Below, in pieces: positions 26,421-35,419 of a DNA stretch of 64,000 bases. A program made the translations under genes and the position numbers. Position 1 is the first letter of the stretch. The number at the start of each line of letters is the position of its first letter. Under the pieces are notes generated by a model that worked only from the letters and a program-made list of their open reading frames with translations, had not been told where the DNA came from and did not search any database. The DNA comes from Alphaproteobacteria bacterium (lineage in GTDB: Bacteria > Pseudomonadota > Alphaproteobacteria > Rhodobacterales > Rhodobacteraceae), in assembly GCA_030429495.1 (NCBI GenBank), contig JAUIFH010000003.1, positions 62,001 through 126,000 of the forward strand. The letters run 5' to 3'.

Positions 26421-27884
26421 ATGGCGCGCAAGGCATGTATCATCGGTGGCGGCGTGATCGGCGGCGGCTGGGCGGCCCGGTTCCTTCTCAACGGCTGGGA
26501 CGTCGCGGTCTTCGACCCCGACCCGGAGGCCGAGCGCAAGATCAGTGAAGTGCTGGCCAATGCCCGCCGGTCGCTGCCCGCCTTGTCGGACGTGCCGATG
26601 CCCGCCGAAGGCAGGCTCAGCTTCGCCGGGACGATCACCGAGGCGGTGGAAGGCGCTGATTACATTCAGGAATCCGTCTCCGAGCGGCTGGAGCTGAAGC
26701 ACCGCGTCTTCGCCCAGATCCAGCAGGCCAGCCACGGCGTCCCCATCGGCTCCTCGACCTCCGGTTTCAAACCCTCGGAGTTGCAGGAGGGTGCCGCCGA
26801 CCCGTCCGTCATCTTCGTCGCCCATCCCTTCAACCCGGTCTACCTCCTGCCCCTTGCAGAGGTCGTACCAAGCGCGAAGTCCGACGCGAAACTCATTGAG
26901 AGCGCAAAGGAAATCCTGCGCGAGATCGGGATGTTTCCGCTCCATGTCAGGAAAGAGATCGACGCCCATATCGCCGACCGGTTCCTAGAGGCCGTCTGGC
27001 GCGAGGCGCTCTGGCTCGTCAAAGACGGCATCGCCACGACCGAGGAGATCGACGAGGCGATCCGCATGGGCTTCGGCCTCCGCTGGGGTCAGATGGGCCT
27101 CTTCGAAACCTACCGCGTCGCGGGCGGCGAGGCCGGCATGAAGCACTTCATGGCCCAGTTCGGCCCCTGCCTGTCCTGGCCCTGGACGAAACTCATGGAT
27201 GTGCCGGAATTCACCGACGAACTGGTTGACCTGATCGCTGGCCAGTCCGACGCCCAGTCGGGCCACTACTCGATCCGCGAGCTTGAGCGGATCCGCGACA
27301 GCAACCTCATCGGCTTCATGCGCGCCCTGAAGGACCGCAACTGGGGCGCCGGCAAGGTTCTGCTGGACCATGACAAGCGCCGCCGCGCCGCATTCCACGA
27401 TGGCGCCGCGACCGGTGAAGGCGCGCCGCTCGTCATGGCGCAGATGCAGGTGCTTCCGGGCTGGATCGACTATAACGGCCACATGACCGAAAGCCGGTAT
27501 CTTTTCGCTGCATCAGATACTTCGGACGCGTTCCTCAGGTTGATCGGCGCGGATATGGACTATGTCGCAGGCGGTCACAGCTACTATACCGCCGAGACCC
27601 ATATCATGCATCTGGGCGAGGCCAAACTCGGCGACCGGCTGACCGGCACGTTGCAGATCCTCGGCAGCGACGAAAAGCGCATCCATGCGTTCATCCGTAT
27701 CCAGCGCGGCGAGGACGTGGTGGCGAGCCTCGAACAGATGTTCCTCCATGTCGACATGAAGGCCGGCCGCGCCTGCGCCGCAGCGCCCGAGGTGCTCGCG
27801 CGCCTGGCCCCTCTCGCCGAGGCGCATAAGAGGTTGGCGCGTCCTGACGCCGCCGGCCGCCATGTCGGCCAGCGCCGCGCATGA
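26421..27884 (+). CDS. L-carnitine dehydrogenase fused to C-terminal hot-dog thioesterase
   Basis: 3-hydroxyacyl-CoA DH-like GGGVIGGGWAARFLLNGWDVAVFDPDP, GSSTSGFKPSELQ, HPFNPVYLLPLAEVV; C-terminal LPGWIDYNGHMTESRYLFAASD hot-dog domain. Confidence 0.9.
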   Translation: MARKACIIGGGVIGGGWAARFLLNGWDVAVFDPDPEAERKISEVLANARRSLPALSDVPMPAEGRLSFAGTITEAVEGADYIQESVSERLELKHRVFAQIQQASHGVPIGSSTSGFKPSELQEGAADPSVIFVAHPFNPVYLLPLAEVVPSAKSDAKLIESAKEILREIGMFPLHVRKEIDAHIADRFLEAVWREALWLVKDGIATTEEIDEAIRMGFGLRWGQMGLFETYRVAGGEAGMKHFMAQFGPCLSWPWTKLMDVPEFTDELVDLIAGQSDAQSGHYSIRELERIRDSNLIGFMRALKDRNWGAGKVLLDHDKRRRAAFHDGAATGEGAPLVMAQMQVLPGWIDYNGHMTESRYLFAASDTSDAFLRLIGADMDYVAGGHSYYTAETHIMHLGEAKLGDRLTGTLQILGSDEKRIHAFIRIQRGEDVVASLEQMFLHVDMKAGRACAAAPEVLARLAPLAEAHKRLARPDAAGRHVGQRRA

Positions 27885-28642
27885 CCCCCCGGGTCGTCAT
27901 CACCGCCGGTGCCGCCGGTATCGGACGCGCGATGGCCGAAGCCTTCGCCGCCACCGGTGCGCAGGTCTGGGTCTGCGATGTCGATGAGGCGGCACTCGGG
28001 GCGGTTCCGGATGGCGTCCGCGCGAGCCATGTTGACGTCGAAAGTGAGACGGAGATCGCTACATTCCTGAACAACGTTAAGGATATATGGGGCGGCGTTG
28101 ATGTTCTTTGCGCCAATGCCGGCATAAAGGGCCCGACGGCGGCGATCGAGGATGTGTCCCTGACCGACTGGCGCGACTGTCTCGCAGTCAATCTCGATGG
28201 CGCGTTCCTGGCGGCAAAACATGTCGCCCCGATCATGAAGGAAGCGGGCAAGGGCGTCATCACCTTCACCTCCTCTACCGCTGGGCTTTACGGTTTTCCC
28301 TACCGCGCACCCTACGCGGCGGCGAAATGGGCGGTGATCGGACTGATGAAGACTGTCGCGATGGAACTTGGCCCCCACGGCATCCGTGCCAACGCCATCG
28401 CCCCCGGCTCCGTCACCGGCCCCCGGATCGACCGGGTGTTCGAGGCGGAGGCCGCCGCGAAGGGCATGAGCTATGAACAGGTTCGCGACGGCTATGCCGC
28501 CGGCACCGCACTCGGCCGCCTCTCGGACCCGGAGGACATCGCCAACATGGCCGTCTTCCTCGCCTCCGATGCCGCCCGCATGATCTCCGGTCAGGTCATG
28601 ACGGTGGACGGCTTTACCATCAACCCCGACCCGAAGGTGTGA
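27881..28642 (+). CDS. SDR family oxidoreductase
   Basis: VVITAGAAGIGRAMAEAF; NAGIKGP; YAAAKWAVIGL. Confidence 0.9.
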   Translation: MTPRVVITAGAAGIGRAMAEAFAATGAQVWVCDVDEAALGAVPDGVRASHVDVESETEIATFLNNVKDIWGGVDVLCANAGIKGPTAAIEDVSLTDWRDCLAVNLDGAFLAAKHVAPIMKEAGKGVITFTSSTAGLYGFPYRAPYAAAKWAVIGLMKTVAMELGPHGIRANAIAPGSVTGPRIDRVFEAEAAAKGMSYEQVRDGYAAGTALGRLSDPEDIANMAVFLASDAARMISGQVMTVDGFTINPDPKV

Positions 28643-28645
28643 GTC

Positions 28646-29809
28646 ATGGATTTCGGACTGTCTGAAGAACAGCGGATGATCGTCGAGACGACACGCGCCT
28701 TCGTCGAGAACGAGCTTTATCCGCACGAAGCCGAGGTGGAGCGCAGCGGCCACCTCCGTATGGATCTGATAAAAGAGTTGCAGGCAAAGGCGATAGAGGC
28801 AGGTCTTTATGCGGCGAACATGCCCGAGGAGGTCGGCGGCGCGGGCCTCGATACGCTGACCTGGCTTCTCTACGAGAAGGAACTGGGCCGCGCCAACTAT
28901 GCACTCCACTGGACCTGCGTCGCGCGCCCGTCAAACATCCTGCTGGCGGGAACCGAAGAACAGAAGGAACGCTATCTATATCCCTGTATTCGCGGCGAAA
29001 AGTGGGATTGTCTCGCAATGACGGAACCCGGCGCGGGGTCCGACCTGCGCGGCATGAAGGCCACTGCGCGCGAGGAAGGCGGCGATTTCGTCCTGAATGG
29101 CACGAAGCACTTCATCTCCCATGCCGACATCGCCGATTTTGCGATCGTCTTCATGGCGACGGGTGAGGAACAGACCCCGCGCGGGGTGAAGAAGAAGATC
29201 ACCGCCTTCTTCGTCGACAAGGGCACGCAGGGCTTCTCGGTCCGAGACGGCTACCGCAACGTCTCCCATCGCGGCTACACCAACGCGGTCCTCGAATTCG
29301 ATGATTGCCGGCTGCCGAAATCGGCGGTGCTGGGTGAGGTCCACAAGGGTTTCGACGTCGCCAACACCTGGCTCGGCGCCACCCGTCTCCAGGTCGCCTC
29401 GACCTGCCTCGGCCGCGCCGAACGCGCGCTCGGCCATGCGATTGCCTATGCGGCGGAGCGCGAGCAGTTCGGCCAGAAGATCGGCAAGTTTCAGGGGATT
29501 TCTTTCAAACTCGCGGACATGGCGATGGAACTTAAGGCGGCCGAACTTCTGACGCGCGAGGCTGCGTGGAAGTTCGATCAGGGCACGGTAACCGAGGCCG
29601 ACATGTCGATGGCCAAGCTCAAGGCGACCGAGGTTCTGGCGATGATCGCCGACGAGGCGATCCAGATCCACGGCGGTATGGGGCTGATGGACGAACTTCC
29701 CCTCGAACGCATCTGGCGCGACGCCCGCGTCGAACGCATCTGGGAGGGGACGAGCGAGATTCAGCGCCACATCATCAGCCGCGAGCTTCTGCGGCCGTTC
29801 GGCGCCTGA
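28646..29809 (+). CDS. acyl-CoA dehydrogenase family protein
   Basis: DFGLSEEQRMIVETTRAFVENEL; AMTEPGAGSDLRGM; EREQFGQKIGKFQGISFKLADMAMEL; IHGGMGLMDELPLERIWRDARVERIWEGTSEIQRHIISREL. Confidence 0.94.
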   Translation: MDFGLSEEQRMIVETTRAFVENELYPHEAEVERSGHLRMDLIKELQAKAIEAGLYAANMPEEVGGAGLDTLTWLLYEKELGRANYALHWTCVARPSNILLAGTEEQKERYLYPCIRGEKWDCLAMTEPGAGSDLRGMKATAREEGGDFVLNGTKHFISHADIADFAIVFMATGEEQTPRGVKKKITAFFVDKGTQGFSVRDGYRNVSHRGYTNAVLEFDDCRLPKSAVLGEVHKGFDVANTWLGATRLQVASTCLGRAERALGHAIAYAAEREQFGQKIGKFQGISFKLADMAMELKAAELLTREAAWKFDQGTVTEADMSMAKLKATEVLAMIADEAIQIHGGMGLMDELPLERIWRDARVERIWEGTSEIQRHIISRELLRPFGA

Positions 29810-29816
29810 ACTATCT

Positions 29817-29850
29817 TGCCTCCGGCGGGAGTATTTATGAACAGAAGAAG
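29817..29850 (-). repeat. dispersed intergenic element, copy B (inverted member)
   Basis: Reverse complement CTTCTTCTGTTCATAAATACTCCCGCCGGAGGCAA. Confidence 0.55.
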
Positions 29851-29966
29851 TAACGGTCGGTTAATCATGTTCGGCCAGTCTGACAGAGCGGTACAGGCGG
29901 GAGCGCCAATGACCGCAACAGGAGAAGGCACCCCGTCGCCGGCGTCGGGGCGGGGTGCCGGTCTCT

Positions 29967-30018
29967 CCTTCTTCTGTTCGGAAATACTCTCGGGGGGCCG
30001 GGGGCAGACAGCCCCCGG
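29967..30018 (+). repeat. dispersed intergenic element, copy B (direct member) with GC hairpin
   Basis: TTCTTCTGTTCGGAAATACTCTCGGGGGG followed by CCGGGGGC-AGACA-GCCCCCGG. Confidence 0.55.
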
Positions 30019-30045
30019 CGGTCTCCAGAGGACCGGAGGCTGCGC

Positions 30046-32043
30046 ATGAGGCGCGACCTCTCCCGCCTTTTGCGCCCCCGTTCCATCGCCGTGATGGGCT
30101 CGGTCTGGGCCGAAAACGTCATCGCCCAGTGCCGCAAGATGGGGTTCGCCGGGCCGGTCTGGCCGGTTCACCCGACAAAGCCCGAGATCGGTGGGATGAC
30201 AGCCTATCCTTCGCTCACCGCACTTCCCGGCGCGCCGGATGCGACCTTCATCGGTGTGAACCGCCACGCCACGGTCGATGTCGTGGGGGAGCTTGCCGGC
30301 ATGGGGGCGGGCGGGGCAATATGCTTCGCCTCGGGTTGGACCGAGGCGGGCGAGGCCGAATTGCAAGACCGGCTCGTCGCGGCTGCAGGCGACATGCCGA
30401 TCCTCGGGCCGAACTGCTACGGCGTCATCAACTATCTCGATGGCGCGCTCCTCTGGCCCGACCAGCATGGCGGACGGCGGGTGGAGAAGGGCGTGGCGCT
30501 TCTTTCCCAGTCCTCCAACATCGTCATCAACCTCACGATGCAGGCGCGTGGTCTGCCCATCGCCTATGTCGCCTGCCTCGGCAATGCCGCGCAGATCGGC
30601 CTTGCCGAACTTGCCGGCGCTCTCCTGGCCGACGAGAGGGTGACGGCAATCGGGATGTATGTCGAAGGCATCGACGACGCGCCCGCATTCGCGGCGTTGG
30701 CCGAGGCTGCACGGGCGGCAAGAAAAGGGATCGTCTGCGTCAAGTCGGGCAAGACCGAAGCATCGCGGACCGCAGCTGCCTCGCATACCGCCTCTCTCGC
30801 TGGTGGCGGCGCGGCCTCGTCGGCCTTCCTCCGGCAGGCGGGCGTGGCCGAGGTCAGTACACTTCCCGAACTTCTTGAAACGCTGAAGATCTTTCATGTT
30901 CATGGTCCGCAGATAGGCGGACGCCTTTGCTCGCTCTCCTGTTCGGGTGGCGAGGCGGGGCTGGTTTCGGACCTCGCCGCGCCGCTTGCCATCGACTTCC
31001 CGCCGCCGACGGAGGCGCAGCGGCGTAAGCTGGGCGACATCCTCGGGCCCATCGTCACCATCGCCAATCCCTTGGACTACCACACCTTCATCTGGGGCGA
31101 CGGCCCGCGCACGACGGATGTCTTCACGACGATGCTGGAGGGCTATGACGCCGGCCTCTTCGTGATCGACCCGCCGCGCCCCGACCGCTGCGACCCGTCC
31201 TCGTTCCAGCCCGCGCTCGACGCCATCGTCGCGGCGCAGGCGGCGACCGGGAAGCCCGCCTTTCCCGTCGCCTCGCTGCCGGAGAACTTCGACGAAGAGC
31301 GCGCGATTGCGATGATGGCGGAGGGCGTTGCACCGCTGATGGGGCTGGAGACGGCGCTCGGCGCGCTGAAGGCGGCGCAGACGGGGCCGGGGAGGACCGG
31401 CTGGCGACCGGCGGCGGCGCTCGCGCCGCGTGAGACCCGGCTTCTCGACGAGGCGGAGGGCAAGCGGCTTCTCGACGCCGCCTCCGTTCCGATCCCGCAC
31501 GGTGTCATCGGGACCACGCTCGCGGAGGCGGCGGTCAAGGCAAAAGGGCTGACGCCACCACTTGTCCTTAAGGGGCTGGGCTTTGCCCACAAGACGGAAG
31601 CCGGTGCCGTGCGGCTCGGTCTTGCCACGCTTGACGGACAGTCCGAGATGCCGGGTGCCACCGGATACCTCGTCGAGGAAATGGTCGCCAGTGCCGTTGC
31701 CGAAATCCTGCTCGGCCTGCGCCGCGATCCGGTTTATGGCATCACGCTGACGCTCGGCCTCGGGGGCGTGACGGCGGAGGTTCTGGCCGATACGGTGACG
31801 CTGGTCCTGCCGGTGACGGAAGCCGAGGTGCTGGACGCGCTGCGCCGCCTCCGGCTCTGGCCACTGCTTGACGGCTATCGCGGCCGGCCGCGCGCGGACA
31901 TGGCGGCGGTGGCGAGGATCGCGGTCGGGCTCGGGCAGGCGATGCTCGACCGGCCGGAACTGGAAGAGATCGAGATCAACCCGATCCTAGTCCGCGAAGC
32001 GGGCGCGGTGGCGGTGGATGCGCTGATACGGGAGGCTGAGTGA
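30046..32043 (+). CDS. acetate--CoA ligase family protein (ADP-forming acyl-CoA synthetase, fused alpha-beta)
   Basis: N-terminal CoA-binding LLRPRSIAVMGSV, GPNCYGVINY, SHTASLAGGG phospho-His region, C-terminal ATP-grasp KRLLDAASVP, VLKGLGFAHKTEAGAVRLGL. Confidence 0.9.
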   Translation: MRRDLSRLLRPRSIAVMGSVWAENVIAQCRKMGFAGPVWPVHPTKPEIGGMTAYPSLTALPGAPDATFIGVNRHATVDVVGELAGMGAGGAICFASGWTEAGEAELQDRLVAAAGDMPILGPNCYGVINYLDGALLWPDQHGGRRVEKGVALLSQSSNIVINLTMQARGLPIAYVACLGNAAQIGLAELAGALLADERVTAIGMYVEGIDDAPAFAALAEAARAARKGIVCVKSGKTEASRTAAASHTASLAGGGAASSAFLRQAGVAEVSTLPELLETLKIFHVHGPQIGGRLCSLSCSGGEAGLVSDLAAPLAIDFPPPTEAQRRKLGDILGPIVTIANPLDYHTFIWGDGPRTTDVFTTMLEGYDAGLFVIDPPRPDRCDPSSFQPALDAIVAAQAATGKPAFPVASLPENFDEERAIAMMAEGVAPLMGLETALGALKAAQTGPGRTGWRPAAALAPRETRLLDEAEGKRLLDAASVPIPHGVIGTTLAEAAVKAKGLTPPLVLKGLGFAHKTEAGAVRLGLATLDGQSEMPGATGYLVEEMVASAVAEILLGLRRDPVYGITLTLGLGGVTAEVLADTVTLVLPVTEAEVLDALRRLRLWPLLDGYRGRPRADMAAVARIAVGLGQAMLDRPELEEIEINPILVREAGAVAVDALIREAE

Positions 32044-32840
32044 TGATGGAGATGCGGACAGAGGGACCGATCCGGACCCGCCGCGAAGGCGGCATTCTGG
32101 AGGTCACGCTCGACCGGCCCAAGGCCAATGCGATCGACCTGAAGACGAGCCGGATCATGGGCCTGACCTTCCGTGACTTCCGCGACGATGACAGCCTCAT
32201 GGTCTGCATCCTGCGGGCGGAGGGCGAGAAATTCTTTTGCCCGGGCTGGGACCTGAAGGCGGCGGCCGATGGCGACGCGGTCGACGGCGACTACGGAGTG
32301 GGGGGCTTCGGCGGGTTGCAGGAACTGCCGAACCTCAACAAGCCGGTCATTGCCGCGGTGAACGGCATCTGCTGCGGCGGGGGGCTGGAACTGGCGCTGT
32401 CGGCCGACCTGATCCTCGCCTCTGATAATGCAACCTTCGCGCTGCCGGAAATCCGCTCGGGCACCGTGGCAGACGCCGCCTCGATCAAACTGCCGAAGCG
32501 CATTCCCTATCATGTCGCGATGGACCTTCTGCTGACGGGGCGCTGGTTCGACGCGGAAGAGGCGTTTCGCTGGGGGCTCCTGAAGGAGGTCACCTCGCAA
32601 GCCGATCTTCTGCCGAAGGCGTGGGAGCTCGCCCGGCTTCTCGAAAGCGGCCCGCCGCTCGTCTATGCCGCGATCAAGGAAGTGGTGCGCGAGGCCGAGA
32701 ACATGCGGTTTCAGGACGCGCTGAACCGGATCACCAAGCGGCAGATGACGACGGTGGATCGGCTCTATTCGTCGGAAGACCAGCTGGAGGGTGCCCGCGC
32801 CTTCGCCGAGAAGCGCGATCCTGTGTGGAAGGGGCGGTAA
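32043..32840 (+). CDS. enoyl-CoA hydratase/isomerase family protein, CaiD-like
   Basis: LDRPKANAIDL, FFCPGWDLKAAADGD, NGICCGGGLELALSADLILASDNATFALPEIRSGTV. Confidence 0.9.
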   Translation: MMEMRTEGPIRTRREGGILEVTLDRPKANAIDLKTSRIMGLTFRDFRDDDSLMVCILRAEGEKFFCPGWDLKAAADGDAVDGDYGVGGFGGLQELPNLNKPVIAAVNGICCGGGLELALSADLILASDNATFALPEIRSGTVADAASIKLPKRIPYHVAMDLLLTGRWFDAEEAFRWGLLKEVTSQADLLPKAWELARLLESGPPLVYAAIKEVVREAENMRFQDALNRITKRQMTTVDRLYSSEDQLEGARAFAEKRDPVWKGR

Positions 32841-32880
32841 GGGGGCAGTCTGCCCCCTCTTGGCCTGTTGGCCAATTCAC

Positions 32881-32943
32881 CCCCTGAGAGTATTTCGAAA
32901 CAGGAGAAGCTGCATTTCTTCTGTTCTGAAATACTCCCGCGCG
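32881..32943. repeat. dispersed intergenic element, copy C: two inverted members between convergent genes
   Basis: CCCCTGAGAGTATTTCGAAACAGGAGAAG ... TTTCTTCTGTTCTGAAATACTCCCGCGCG. Confidence 0.6.
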
Positions 32944-32953
32944 GAGCGCTCCC

Positions 32954-34465
32954 TCACTCTCCGCGCGGGAAGCGTTTGGAGGTTTCGAGGACGTTCAGAT
33001 CCATGTGGTTGCGCATGTAGCGTTCCGAGGCCTTCTGGAGCGGTTGATAGTCCCAGGGGAAGTACTCGCCGTTCCGCAAGGCTTCATAGACGACCCAGCG
33101 CCTTGCCTGGCTTTGCCGCACATCAGCGTCGAAGCGGGCGAGGTCCCAGCGCGCCTCGGACTTCGCGCGCAGGCTCGCGAGCGTGCCGGCATGGGCGGGG
33201 TCGGGGGCGAGGTTGGTCAGCTCGTGCGGATCGGCCTCCAGATCGAAGAGCTGGTCGGGATCGAGCGCGCAGCGGTTGTATTTCCACTTGCCGTAGCGGA
33301 GCGAGACCAGGGGCGCGCAGGAGGCCTCGGCCGCGTATTCCATCATTACCGGTGCGGTGCGTTCGGTGCCCGCGGCCAAGGGGACGAGGCTCTCGCCGTC
33401 GGTCCAGGGCATGACTTCGTCCATCGACACGCCGGCAAGGTCGCAAAGCGTTGGCGTCACGTCGATGGTCGAGACGGGCGTGTCGATCCGCTGCTGGACG
33501 AGGCCGGGCGCCGCGATCATCAGAGGGACGCGGGCCGAACCGTCGTAGAAGTTCATCTTGAACCAGAGGCCCCGCTCGCCCAGCATGTCGCCGTGGTCGG
33601 AGACGAAGAGGATCACCGCCTCCTGCCGTGTCGCCTCAAGGGCTTCGAGGATGCCGCCGATCTTGTCGTCGAGATAGGAGATATTGGCGAAATAGGCGCG
33701 GCGGGAGCGGCGGATATCCTCCTCGGTGATGTTGAAGTTCCGCCAATCGTTCGCGTCGAAGATGCGTTTCGAATGGGGATCGTGATCGTCGTACGCCATC
33801 GCGGGCACTTCCGGCAGGAGATACTCGCACTCCTCGTAGAGGTCCCAGTATTTCTTCCGCGCGACATAGGGGTCGTGCGGGTGGGTGAAGCTGACCGTCA
33901 GGCACCAGGGCCGCGCGTCGTTCCCTCGCGCGAGGTCGTAGACCTTGGCGGTCGCGTTGAAGGCAACTTCGTCGTCGTATTCCATCTGGTTGGAGATCTC
34001 GGCCACGCCCGCGCCGGTTACGCTCCCCATGTTGTGGTACCACCAGTCGATCCGCTCGCCGGGCTTGCGGTAATCGGGTGTCCAGCCAAAATCGGCGGGG
34101 TAGATGTCGGTCGTCAGCCGTTCCTCGAAGCCGTGCAACTGGTCGGGGCCGACGAAATGCATCTTGCCCGAAAGGCAGGTCTGATAGCCCGCGCGGCGCA
34201 GGTGATGGGCATAGGTCGGGATGTCGGAGGCAAACTCAGCGGCGTTGTCGTAGACCCCCGTGCGCGAGGGCAGTTGTCCCGACATGAAGGAAGCGCGGCC
34301 CGGCGCACAGAGCGGCGAGCCGGTATAGGTGTTGCGGAACCGGACGGAGCGTTCGGCGAGGCGCTTCAGGTTCGGAGCGTGAAGCCAGTCGGCCGGGCCG
34401 TCGGGAAAAAGCGTGCCGTTCAGCTGGTCGACCATCAGGATCAGAATGTTCGGTTTGGCCGGCAT
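32954..34465 (-). CDS. betC: choline-sulfatase / sulfatase family hydrolase
   Basis: KPNILILMVDQLNGTLFPDGPADWLHAPNLKRLAERSVRFRNTYTGSPLCAPGRASFMSGQLPSRTGVYDNAAEF; CxPxR sulfatase motif CAPGR; VSDHGDMLGERGLWFKM. Confidence 0.88.
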   Translation of the reverse strand: MPAKPNILILMVDQLNGTLFPDGPADWLHAPNLKRLAERSVRFRNTYTGSPLCAPGRASFMSGQLPSRTGVYDNAAEFASDIPTYAHHLRRAGYQTCLSGKMHFVGPDQLHGFEERLTTDIYPADFGWTPDYRKPGERIDWWYHNMGSVTGAGVAEISNQMEYDDEVAFNATAKVYDLARGNDARPWCLTVSFTHPHDPYVARKKYWDLYEECEYLLPEVPAMAYDDHDPHSKRIFDANDWRNFNITEEDIRRSRRAYFANISYLDDKIGGILEALEATRQEAVILFVSDHGDMLGERGLWFKMNFYDGSARVPLMIAAPGLVQQRIDTPVSTIDVTPTLCDLAGVSMDEVMPWTDGESLVPLAAGTERTAPVMMEYAAEASCAPLVSLRYGKWKYNRCALDPDQLFDLEADPHELTNLAPDPAHAGTLASLRAKSEARWDLARFDADVRQSQARRWVVYEALRNGEYFPWDYQPLQKASERYMRNHMDLNVLETSKRFPRGE

Positions 34466-34569
34466 CGCGCATCTCCATGGCTTGCTTCTGCGCGACAAAC
34501 TGGCCGAGGGACGCAAGTCGCGCCGCTCTGTTTGCGACATGATCGAGGCAGGGGCGGCGGGACGGCCTT

Positions 34570-35322
34570 TCAGGCGCGGTAATCCGCGCCCTCATCGTCT
34601 AACATCGCGCGTATCTCGGACAGGAAGTTGCGGGCGAAGCCGGGGTAGCCTTCCCATTCGCGAGCCGTCTTCTCGGCCACGGAATCCGGGAGGACGCGCA
34701 GAGGCCGCCCGGTCTGGAGCGCGCGGATATAGGTCTCGGCCGCCCGCTCGAAATAATAGAGCCGGTTGAAGGTTTCGGCGACGGTGTCGCCGATCACCAG
34801 CACACCGTGATTGCCCATGACCATGGTCTTCACTTTCGGATCGCCCAGCAGGGCCGCGCAGCGCGCGCCTTCGTCGCCGAAGGCCATGCCGCCGAAATGG
34901 TCGTCGACGACATGGCGGTTGAAGAACATCGCGCTGTTCTGGTCGATCGGCGGCAATGTGCTGTCGGCAAGGCTCGCGAGCACGGTGGCATGGATGGAAT
35001 GGACATGCATGACGCAGCGCGCATGCGGGCAGGCGCGGTGGATCGCGCCGTGAAGTCCCCATGCCGTCGGGTCCGGAGCGTCGGGCCGGTCAAGCGTCGT
35101 GGCGTCGTCGGCGTCAAGCAGGAGGAGTTCGCTCGCACGGATGCGGGCGAAATGCCGGCCGTTGGGATTGATGAGGAACTGCGTGCCCGCGTTGTTCACG
35201 GCAAGGCTGAAATGATTGGCGACGGCTTCATGCAGGTTCAGACGCGCCGCCCAGCGGAACGCGGCCGCAAGGTCGCTGCGTTCCTCGACATAGCCGAGAT
35301 TGCTGCGCAGTTCACGGTTCAT
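34570..35322 (-). CDS. class II aldolase/adducin family protein
   Basis: RLNLHEAVANHFSLAV, GLHGAIHRACPHARCVMHVHSIHATVLASL, NHGVLVIGDTVAETFNRLYYFERAAE. Confidence 0.92.
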   Translation of the reverse strand: MNRELRSNLGYVEERSDLAAAFRWAARLNLHEAVANHFSLAVNNAGTQFLINPNGRHFARIRASELLLLDADDATTLDRPDAPDPTAWGLHGAIHRACPHARCVMHVHSIHATVLASLADSTLPPIDQNSAMFFNRHVVDDHFGGMAFGDEGARCAALLGDPKVKTMVMGNHGVLVIGDTVAETFNRLYYFERAAETYIRALQTGRPLRVLPDSVAEKTAREWEGYPGFARNFLSEIRAMLDDEGADYRA

Positions 35323-35419
35323 GTCCGATCCTCCCTGCCATGTGTCGCCCTTGGCCACAGTGTTCGCGAAGGCGTCACGGTAGGCTGGCCCGGTTCCGAC
35401 CTTTGGCGTCGCAAACGGT

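Noticed and set aside
29761-31590. 609 aa minus-strand ORF opposite the ADP-forming CoA ligase
   Set aside because: Antisense shadow; the plus strand carries the ligase motifs.
33005-34582. 525 aa plus-strand ORF opposite choline-sulfatase
   Set aside because: Antisense shadow; CAPGR sulfatase motif is on the minus strand.
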